Source: Saturnia japonica
Taxonomy: Eukaryota; Arthropoda; Insecta; Lepidoptera; Saturniidae
Length of the DNA stretch: 64,000 nucleotides
Direction: 5' to 3'
NCBI GenBank assembly: GCA_033032175.1
Contig: CM065325.1
Location: 3,562,930-3,626,929 of the forward strand
Numbering within the stretch: the first letter of the stretch is position 1; each line of letters begins with the position of its first letter. Shown here piece after piece: positions 25,901 through 37,900 of this stretch. The notes beneath the pieces were generated by a model, which made no database searches, was not told where the DNA came from, and was given only the letters and a program-made list of their open reading frames with translations. The position numbers and the translations under genes were made by a program.

Positions 25901-28900
25901 CATTTGGAATGCTATCTGTTGATTCTAATGAAAACATATTCAAGGCGTCATCTATTAACAATCCGTTAAACTGATATGATAGCTGTTAAATTGTTTACAA
26001 TATACTATAATGTGCGAAATGTTCGCACGGGTCACCTCATAGATGTAGTATTATTATACATCTATGGGTCACCTAGTCATTACTAAAGTTGAGAGTTAAG
26101 TTTTACGACATGTGTAAAAATACTTCATTTGGTTGATGAATGAAACTTTAAATAAATAAATAAAATTTGTTTTATATTAGATACAATTTGAATCAAAAAA
26201 ATTTAAAATAAAAACAAACTCATATTAAATCATTTCAGGCTTAGAAGATAGATTACCTGAAGAAATAAGAGAGTTATCGCCAAGCGAAATCCAACAGGTT
26301 AACGATCTGATGGCCGAGGCCATGAAAGAGAGTCCAAACACCACACGTAAGGAAAATACAATAAATCTAATGAAATATTGTTTGTATTCGTACATTTCTC
26401 AAATAATCCGGGAGTAGACAACTTTTGTAGCCAAGAAATTTCTGATATATTATTTACTGTATATATTTAAAATAATATCAGTGAATTTATATTTATTCAT
26501 TATCGCACATTATTTAATTCAAATAAAATGTCACAAAAACATGGCATTATGTTCATGTGATAGAGTGTGACATCATTTAATTCAATAAATAAAACGTAAA
26601 TTTAAATTTAATAATTATGTGCAAAGTTGAGTGCACTAGAACTTCATTTGAAACTTATGAAATTTCTTTAGCACCTATATGATTAATCTACACTCTTTCA
26701 ACACTTCTTACAACACTCTTTCTACACTTATACCATTTCCATTTCTTTATTTTCTCGAAGACGGCTCCTGTGAAAACTTGAACGAGCGTCTTTTTTTACA
26801 TTATGTATGCATTATTTTATAAAAATATGACGTTTACACACGTACAAGGTTATACCAGAGAGGTAGTCGACAATAAAACGAAATAATTATAACTACAAGT
26901 AATCTTTATTTATTTATTTTAATAAAAATCTGATGAATCGTCACTGTCGTAATAAATATATGCGATCGATATCATTACTTATTTGGTCACAACACTACAA
27001 CTATCAAATTAGAACTGTCATCGAGAAAATAAAGAAATGGAAATAGTATAGCAATAATTTTAGAGTCACTTGTCACAAGATATCCTTATAAGAATAACAC
27101 CCAACTATATATATTATATATAAATGTTATACGACGACGTAACATTGCCTAATGGTGTTTCCAATAATGTGACTGCCAGACAAAAAATTTCATGTTTCGT
27201 ATGAGAAAGTTTAATGAACAATTTTTTTCCCAGATTTCTATTTTTATGGTTTTTATCAATTGTCCAATATGATTAATTAATGAAATTATCGTTGGGTTCA
27301 GGCTCATCTTAGGATTCCAACCTATGTCGATCCATGAGATGTTCGAACAAACTAATTCAATGTTTTTCTTTGAAGTGAAAACTTCTTTAGTATCGTTGTG
27401 ATTTGAAAGTCGATGAAACGAGAAAAAGCGAAAGAGACAGACACATAAATTCATAAAATTTAACGTGGGAGAAAATGAGATAGGAAAGTTTTAGGCAATG
27501 GTAAAATGGTACAAAAGAGGTTTGTTACCACGCAATAATGAATTATATTACCTCAACAAAAAGGCATGAAACAAAAACTTTTTAGACAACTGTTATGACA
27601 TTCTGTTACAGATTTATTTTGTGTTAGTTTACCATGGATATTTCAAATGTGTTTTAAATGAAAATGATAATGTGAATAATGACTGTGAGTACTTGTATGT
27701 AAATTTTCATAAACTTTAAATTAGCGTGTATATTTGATCATATACTGAATTTTAAAAAAAACATAGTTGTGAAGGTTTCACTTCTACGACGTGTGAATTC
27801 AACAATAAGGCCGCCCTTTGTACTTATCATAAAAATTTAATGTTCGATTGTATGTACCTAATGGTGTAAAATGTGTATATATATATATATATATTAATAA
27901 TTAATTTGTTTTGAAGTATCAAAATCATTTGCATATAAAATAATTTATTACAGTCGATGAAGATGAATTGAACAGCTCTACGGAGAAAGAAGGTGTAGAG
28001 ATATTCTTCTTCCCAGACGAATCTAATATTAAACAGCGACCTTTATCGGAAGTCACTGAAACCGAAGCCGAACTGAAGTTGATTGACTATGAACAATGTC
28101 AACCGACCACACAGGAGCCTTTACTAGGATCTAAGATCTCGATTACACCAGTATCCAGGGACTCTAACGATCCGACCACCACGCCCAAAGTTACACCACG
28201 AAAATCGAGACGTAAGAAGGTATTTCAGAAGAACAACCAAAATAGAATTATTTTTCTTAAATATAATTCGTTCCTGTTGAAATTGCTGGATGGTTGGACA
28301 CTACAATCCGCGAGTTGACTGTATGTTTAAAAATGAAAGTAAATTATAGAGTAGTATTGGTCTATAGATAAAAAGCCTAAAAAAATAATACAAAACTGGA
28401 AAAAGTAATTCCTTTTTTATTTAATTTTCCCTTTGGAAAATTAATATATTTTGTCTGTGTGTAACGTGATCTGAAACGGCGATTAGAAAACGTGGCGTCA
28501 TCGTTCAGGAAATATGAACGAACGTTTGACTCTTGCGTTAGTCAGTTGTCACGGAACCATAATGCATCGTTTTCGTGGCGTAGTTTTTATTTCGATAAAA
28601 AAAATATTTTTAATCACTCTTTATGCTGTATTAATGAAAAAAAAACTATACATGCTTATTTTTTTTCAACATAAAAAGTGTTTAAAACAATTTTCCAAAA
28701 GTTGTCAACTCCCGGATTGCGTGTTGCGTTCTTTATTTTTCAAACTGACTTCACTGTTGGCCTTGAGTGTGTTCTAGAACTATTAGAGGGTTTGTCAGCT
28801 TCACCGGGCTTGGAGTGTGTCATGTTCCAGTATTAGTTGGTGTATATCCAGTAATCAAAGGGGCGGTAGGGTTCTGTACCCGACTAGCTCGCGACCAACA

Positions 28901-31900
28901 TGCACATGTTGATAAACTCGTAACTCTTTTGGTTTATCGCGTTTTGGAATCAGCCAGTGGATATCTAGGTCAGGAGAAGCTTGCAGAACGGTGTGACCGG
29001 TGATATAGTCTCGATGGTTAGCTTTTTATATGGGGAGATCATTTCAATCAATATAAACATAAGTTTTAAAAATAGGTCTAAATAATAAATTTTGATGAAG
29101 AATTAACGGAGATATGACCTTGCCAGGAAAAATCACTTTTGAAAAAGACATAAGTACGGGGACACAATTTCACATACGGCTTTTAATTCCACACTATGCA
29201 AAGCTTATATTATGACAACCAAACAGCTGATATACATATATACATTATAAATATTTAACACCTATACACAGAACTGACAATTATGCTCATCACAAAAGGC
29301 AGTAGTAAGGCTTACTAGCACAGCGCCACGAGGCTTGGAGCATAATATATAATTATACAACAATTTTATTATACGCCTCTGATCACGAAATAATTTTTTT
29401 TTGCCTGACTTTATGTCTGTCTGTTTGCATGTCTAGAGTTAACGGGACAACGGCTTGATCAAGTTTAATAAAATTTTATACACTGAAATTATTTTATTTA
29501 TCATTCTCATTAAGAGGTTATTTATGAAAAATTATCAATAAAACTTTTAAGAATTAGAAAAAAACTATTTAAAAAATCATTTTTATTTATTCTCAATCGA
29601 ATATAGTAAAATTTGGTATACAGGGAATATAACTGTTATTCCGAAATTGATATAAAATTGCGAGACATAAATAATTACTACGTAATAAAATCTTCCGGAG
29701 CCACGAGTACCACTATTAATTAATCTTTATCCTTTATAGTTGAAATTACTGATCCTTTGTGGTTGAAATTAATGATCCTTTGTGGTTGAAATTAATGATC
29801 CTTTATGGTTGAAATTAAAATTTGAAACAGGTGAAGTCGGTCAGTGACGGCAGTAATACAGACGACGAGTACTGTTTCGTGGAAACCCAACAGTACAGTC
29901 AAGACAAGGATTTGGACGAGCCGCTAGTGAACTGGATAGGTCCCGGCCCTGTGTACATGTTCGACAATCATTTCACAGTGCCAGCGGCTAGGAGTGATGT
30001 CCTGAAGGCGCCGAAGAGCTTCCCGCTGCCGATGCTCAGGTATTCAATATCAGTTTGTAGGAACTTGGTTAGCAATAGAAGGTACAAGAAAAGATGTGTT
30101 CAAGTATAAAATATATTTTCGTTATATTCGTACAAGATCACACTATTATTATAATATACAGTGGAGTCACAACTGATACACGGACTGCCGTTGACCAAAT
30201 ACTCTAATCGTCCAATCAAAAATGAGAGCGCTCGTTCATGGTAAATGCGGTTGTAGGAATGAAATCGTGGGGTGCGGGAGGCGAGCTCAGCCCGATGTGG
30301 CTCATATCACCGCGCAACAGGTCGAAATAGTGCACGTTTTACTAGTTGTACCCCACGGTTTCCCCGCCGGCCGCCGCCAAAGAACTCTTGTACCCACCCT
30401 ATTATATTGTTGTTCTACTTTCCACTAGTTGCTTACAGCCTGTCAAATTGCTTGAAGTTCATGGTTACTGCTCCGCTCGTTAGGGTCGTAGCCTCCGTAG
30501 CCTTCCTCATTAAATGGGCAATTAAATGCAAAAATAATTTTGCAAGTCTGACCGGTAGTTCAAACAAACATTCTTTTTGCCATACTGAAATTTAAATAAA
30601 AAATAACTTTAATTCAACCTTTATTTAGGAAACGTTGTCTTCTTAATGACGGAGTAAAGGATGAAGCGATCATGAAGGTACTTTCGTAAAAACTTAGTCA
30701 AGCTGGACTTTCTCAAGGTCAAGACAATGTTAATGCTAGAAATAGAGATAAATTAATCGTACCGTGTTTTAGACTTAGTAAGACCAATTATAGTCTTTTG
30801 GTTAATAGTGTTAGGTTCTTTAATAAGATTCCGAAGCACATTACTGACTTGCCGGACAACATGTTAAAAGACCATGTTAGGTTAGTTTACTGTTAAAAGG
30901 TTATTATAGAGTGGATAATTATGTGAATGGTGGTAATGTCTGAAAGTAACTCCTTGTCTGTGCATCCAAAACATTATTATTATTGCATTATATGATACTT
31001 TTGTATAGTTAGAAAAAAAAGATTAACTCGATTGAGTTTCTTGCCGGTTCATCTCGTTGACTCGTAGGTTTTCCGAACCGATGGTACTGTTTTGACGTTC
31101 ATAAGTGCCTTCTTAGGGCCTAAATTCAATAAAGAATTTTTAGTTTTGATGGCTCATTGGCTGCATGTTCGAAAACTGCATCAATCGACGTAAGTTCGAA
31201 CTTCGAATCTAATAATGAACCTAAGAAGTTTTATTAAAGGAAAACTAAAACCATTACATGGTAGAGGGCATTTTCTATTGCCTATCTGCCAGCCTAGCTA
31301 GTAGCTACTAACCTGAAGTTGAAAATCTTTCACAAAGCACCTGTAGATATATTCTGGCATTTGAGGGCCAGTTCTTCTCTACTTATAGCGTGTTACTGTC
31401 TTCGTCCACATCGTCACTTAGCACCAGGTGAGATTGTGATCAAGCACTGAACCTTTTAATTATAAAAAAGTGACATGATCACTTGTAACTAATTTAAAAT
31501 ATTATTCGACCTTCGGAATACTTTACAGGTACACTTTGTGTGAGATGAGCATCACATGGAACATGTATGGTGGAAATGACTTCCGTTCCGCTGGGGACAG
31601 TCTCCCGGCGAAGAAAACAGTCACAATAGATGACACTCGTAAGCAAGGATCTCCTACGACTGCCAAGTATGTATTGTTACAATCGCGGGTAAAGAAATAT
31701 GCGAACAAAATATAGACTACACGCTCACTTGTATGTCGCTCACTTTACCACAAGATTCCTCAGAATCTGAATCCCTTATCAATGGGTATATTCATTCTTA
31801 CAGTTTTACTATTAGTTCCGATTGGTGGACATTACTATTTTAAAAACATAAACTAGCAACACATGAAATGTCATTTTACTCCGGGGAATAAAAAATACAC

Positions 31901-34900
31901 TGTAGTTGTTACAAGTTCTTTACAATACATATTTATGCTGAAATTGACATAAGACAGGTCCTTTTCCTCAATCAAGGTTCATTTAAAATAAATATTTTTA
32001 CGCAAATCGTATCAGTATTATGTGTTGTGTTAATGTCATAAATATATGTAGGCGTAACAAAGATTATGAGCCATACGAGAGCGGTAGAGCGCTGACTGCG
32101 GCGTACAGGAGTACAGGTGTGAGTTGGGCGGCCGGCAGCGACCGCGTTCGTGCGAACACTCGCGCCGCGCACGCGTATCGCGAACTGCGCACACGGGGCG
32201 GAGCGCATCGAGACCACCACACCAGGGTCAAACTCTGCCTAAATAAGGTAACTTTCACCAGTCTTATTAACACTTGCTTAAAAAGGGGGAAGATGAAAGT
32301 GCTAAAATAAGAAATGAAAGGTAAAACCTAGGAACTTTAGGTATTTCGTAATTCATATAAAAAAAATACTTAACTAGTAAATAAAATTTTAGCTATGCAC
32401 TTACTCATTGCTTAATGCAATAAAGTCTCATTTCATCTGCTTACAACTATTCTTCTTCTTTCTTTATTTCATAATGGCAATAGTCGATCGGACAGTAATC
32501 ACAAAACACTATAAAATGTGGTTGAAACTAATTTTCCTAATATTATAATCATCATTTAGTTTTATTGATTGATAATATTGATTTATATTATTTAATTAAT
32601 TAATAAGATCAAATTTTTTGTGCTGTTTTGTGACAGCGTATGACGTCATTCGTTTGCAATAACTAAAATGTAATAATAACATTTAGGGACAGTTCGTAAA
32701 CCAAACTATATCACGTACAATGCCACCAATAGTGTTTATAAAAATTTAGGAATTTTAAATAAAAATTATATGTAACTAGTCAAGTTATCGCCTTAAAACT
32801 CAGTACCTACTAAAAATAATAATTGCACATATAAGTTGTATTCTTTTTTTGATCAAAACTTCTTTGAATTAAACAATTTAGAACATTACATATCGGCCGC
32901 GTAACATAACCTTATGGTTGCACAAATGTTTCCTTACCGTGCCTGTAGAAGTTTGATTTAATTAAAAACTTTTTTTAATAACCAGGTCAAGTTCCAGTAC
33001 GAAGTATATCCCCCTGGCGGCGCACACGCGTCTCGACAGACACTGGCCATCAGCAAGATTGAAGTAATAGATTTACTCGAGTGCAGTGACATAAACAAAC
33101 TACTCAGCCAATACAAGTTAAAGGATGAACCGGAGAGAAAAAATGCACATATGGTAAGTACAAATGTATAGAAAACTTTATTGTGTAAGGTGCTACTTTG
33201 GCACCTTTTGCGTTGGTTGCCTTTTTTACGCGGCCAGGTGCCTTCTGCGCACACCCGCAAGCTCGGTGAAACTGACATACTTTCTAATGGCTCTAGGATC
33301 CTCAAGGCTAACAGAGTAGTCAATTCGAAAAAACAATGTGCTGGCCCATTAAACTTTCGGTCTTGAAAGAAGAAATAAGTAACCTCTAAGGAAAGTCCTA
33401 CTTCGCCTCCAACTTTCCTGAACATTCAACAGGTGTTTTAATTGTAGAATTTCTTGAAGACCCTGTGCCACTAAAGGCGCTGGCTGCAACTTTTTGTCAG
33501 ACTTCATTTAATTTTACCACAATTACTTATTCCCTATGTTACATGCTGTAATAAAATATAGGTATACCAAAACCTAACCAGAAAACACAATATCATGTAT
33601 GATTAAAAAGAAAAACATCGGAGAGTTGGTTTCTGGATTATTAACATACTAACGGACATACAGAGAAACCTTACATTTTATTAGGCGCGGGTCCAAAGGT
33701 ATCAAACCTGTCTCAGACCGCAATTTAAGGGAACACCAAATTTGTTTCACAAGTTCAAATACTGGAGGGAAGGGTCACAAATATCAAGTTTTTACTCCGG
33801 TTCGGAAAAATTGCAAGTCGTCAGAGCGCTAACGAGATTAAATAAACCCCATATAATTAGATTTTTGTTCCAGTTAATAGTGAAAGCCGTACACTTAAGG
33901 CCAGATCCCACTCTCACAGCCCAGGAGTGTTGCCTGAAAATATCACTTCTCCCCCTGTGGTTCAACTTGGACCAAGATACGCTGGGTTTCCTCGTAAACT
34001 ACTTCTCAAAACTGGGCTCAGACGAATCCAATGGTAAATATTTTTTTATTAAAAGTATGATGAATATATTTAAAAAAAAAACTCTTGTTGTTTTAATTAT
34101 TATAAGTGAACAAAAGTTTTTTGCTATATTATGTTATTTACAATGAATTCCGTATAACTGTATGCGGCACACATTGTAACAAAAAGCCTACACTATGAAG
34201 TTGCTTGCTCTTGTTTTATTGTGATGAAAATAGTCACGTTTTACAATGTATTACCACTGTAATCAATGATTTTTTTCACAGATGACGATTCGAAGAGTGT
34301 AGGGGGTTTGTCGAATGAATCGAGTGGTTCTCGACAAACGACTCCGACGCATCGTCCGCCAGTCATGAGCATCGCGAGTCACTTGAAGGATCCGCCGCCG
34401 ACGCCTACTTCACTAGGCGATGCTGACTCACTCTCACTCAATGAAAATGGTATATATAGCCTCCACAAACTGCCCCTTTCGCACGAACTCTTACCGCTTT
34501 CGCACAACGCAGAAAGTTAAAAAAGCTTTCTGATAAGTTAATAAACAAAAACTAAGCCGTGTATCCGTTCAGACAGAAGAATTTTTTATGTTATACATAT
34601 TTAGGCGCGTTATAAAAAAAATGTTAGATGTTTTACGACACGAGCGCACATTGTAACAGCAAGTCTACACTATGAAGTTCGTTGCTAAACCTTTTGTTTT
34701 ATTGTGGAGAAGATAATCACACTCGGTACTATGCATCCAGTTTTTTTAACGCGGGTTTCAATTTGTACTTTTTAATGCACTTTTATTTAAATCACAGGTG
34801 ATATATAAATAAACACACACGTTCACGATCGTATAAAAAATTATATATATTGTAGTTATCCGTGATGATGAACCTTTGATGGAAACATACGAAGCGGAAC

Positions 34901-37900
34901 GTCTTGTATCTGAAAACTTAATCCAGCTAGAGGAGGACTTCAACAAGCTCGGTATGAATCAAGAGAAGCCTGTCGCCAAGCTGCCCGTCGACAGCGACCC
35001 CGTCGACGACTCGCCAATATATTTCAGGTAAAAAATACTTCAATGTCATTTATAATCTCTAGGGAGTTTAAAAAAATTTAAACCGCCATCTTGCAACTTC
35101 GGTAAAAAATGTATGATCGGAAAGCGATTTTCTATCATCGTGTACTTCAGTACTGGCGCAATTTTATTGTATTATAGTAAAACCAAACCGCAAGACCATG
35201 TGTTTCTGCTACTGTTAGCAAAACGTCGATTTTTGATTTCCACTACATAATTCGGGGCATTTTTGAAGATTTCCGCGAATGGCATTTTTTTTGCTCGTCA
35301 ATTTGTTACATAACATAACATACTATAACGCCTATATCCTCGAAGCGTTAGGCAGATGTGTATACCCACAGTCCGCCGGTATGTTTTTAGATCCCATGTA
35401 ATAGGGGGCGAGCCTATTGCCATTAAACCATCGATTATCCAAAAAACCGATGTTTTATCAACATTAGTGTCTGCTATAACTTTAAAAAGTACCTCGAAAA
35501 TGATATGTAACATAGATAAGGCCGACGCACTTCACATAAACGTGAGTTGCTCACATGAGCGTTGATGGGGGGGCTAAGGGTGTTTACTGCCCACACGATA
35601 AAAATAAAGCCCACCCTAATCATCTTGCTTAAAAATTAAATGATTTCCAATTAAATTATTTAAATTAAAAACTTATAGTGTATCATACGTGGTTTTAATG
35701 TAGTTCTCGCTTTATACGCTGGTGCAAGTACCAATGGTTACTGTGCATCGTCTGCAACGGGGTTTAAGATTAACTTTACTTAATTCTTCAGACGAGTAGT
35801 ATTCTCACCTGAGGTGCCTATACGTCTGGACTACGTTGGGAAGCGCGTCGATCTATCGGCGGGGCCAGTTGCGGGTTTACTTATGGGCCTTGGACAACTT
35901 AATTGCTCAGAGCTCACCCTAAAAAGGCTCGACTACAAGTGAGTATTATTATACATATTGTTTGGTTTTATTGTGATCCTGCGGTGAGTAGGATTTCCAA
36001 AGCTCAAAGCTCCTTGGGGTAGGAGGGGGGTTCAAGGTCGGCAAAGATCTATTGATTGATACCTATGGTATTGTGACCACTTTTTTAGTATTAAAAATAA
36101 AATAAAAAAAGATATAAAAATAATATTTTATCTAAGCTAACTCTAAACGCTCACGTGCTGTTCTGTTTTGTTATTGCTTTTTAGTTACAAAATAAATGTT
36201 AATTAAAAATACTTTCCCACTGCGATATACATACATATATGATTGTAATGAAGCTATGTCAGATCCTTTCCAACTTCGTTTACTATACTGTCATTGGTAT
36301 GGTATAACTATTAAAACTATTAAAAGTTTACTGAAACAACTAAAAATCATTTGTTTAATAATAATTTCGAACTCAAAAATATATGAGGTGATTTGATATT
36401 AAAGCGATATTTCCTACGATATTACTTGTTCTACTACTTTTAAAACGCATTACAACTTATTTTTCTTTATTTATTGAATGGGAACTGTGTTCATCCATAA
36501 CTCTACGAACGTCACGTGAATAGAATATTTTTATAATTATTCTTATAATCTTCAAACATAGCTCCAACAAGATGGCGGCTCTCTTTTTATAAAATTGTCC
36601 AGGAAGTTTTTTTTTACAACTTTAAATACGTGTTCCAAGTTATTATTTATATAATCCACTTGACTTGTGCACAATAATTAAATTCCATCAAGTAAAATTG
36701 CCGCCAAAATCATAAAGGGCCAAATAAAACACATTACAAATTAAGATTTAGTTATAAAATTCCCTAATACAACTTTGTATACGATAACACCTAATTATTT
36801 TTTTTAATATTGAAAATATTTGTCATCCAGACTCGGGTTGTTAGGCTTAGAGAAGCTGGTTCACTGGGCCCTACACGAATGGCTATCCGATATTAAAAGA
36901 CATCAGCTACCGGGGTTGCTCAGTGGCATCGGACCAATGCATTCACTACTACAGCTCAGTAAGTTTTATTTTCTTTATCTAACGTACATAAATTGTTGTA
37001 ATTTCAGTTTTCAATCCACACAATCCGGAAGTAGACAACTTTCGGAAAATTGGTTTAAACACTTGATGTTGAACACATATTTTTTATTTAATTTAAATGA
37101 AAAATACGTTGTTAAAACGCGGCATTATGATCCCGTGAAGTCATAATTCATTTTATATGATATCAGTGACAAATGTGACAACTTACGCAAGAGCCTTAGG
37201 TTCATATTTCCTGAATGGTGATGTCACGTTTTCTAATTGGTGTTTCCAAAGCAAGTGACTCACAGACAAAAAAAAACATTAATTTTACAAAGCGAAAATT
37301 AAATAAATAAACAATTACTTCTTCCAGATTTATATTGTTTCAGGCTTTTTATCTATAGACTAATACTACTCAATAATTCACCTGAATTTTTAAACATACA
37401 GTCAATTCGCGGATTATTAAAGCAATGATGTCTCAGCGGTAGCGTGTACGGACACCTCGTTAATCCAAGAAGACGTCGTGAAAAAAACTGTAACATGGTG
37501 GTAGGGCATTTTCTAATGCCCGCCTGGTTAGCTACCACCCTCTATTTGAAAATCTGTCGCGAAGCACCTATAGGTCTGTTCCGGCAGCTTCCCTTGAGAG
37601 CCAGTCCCCTCAATCGAGAAAAAAGCACCTAGAATATTATCACATATGTAACAATATCAACGTTACAGTGGTGGGTAATAAAATGCAGTTTACGAGTAAA
37701 TAATTTATTCGTACAAAAAAGAAAAAAAATACAACAAGTGAGATATTTCAGTTGTTCTCAGACTCAGAGAAAACGTCTATACACTACTCTATGGTTCTAT
37801 TCCTCTTGTAGATTTTTCCGTTTGTCGCTTCTTGTATTTGTTTGGATTTCTAAAATAGAACTATCCTTCGTGAAAACGAGGCGAGCTTCAATATCCGATA

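Noticed and set aside
27149..27454. 101-codon minus-strand frame in ATG2 intron 15
   Set aside because: Low-complexity, Ile/Asn/Lys-rich composition expected of AT-rich DNA; no motif recognised.
32958..33425. 155-codon open frame on the minus strand
   Set aside because: It overlaps ATG2 exon 20 on the opposite strand and has no recognisable protein features; a shadow frame.
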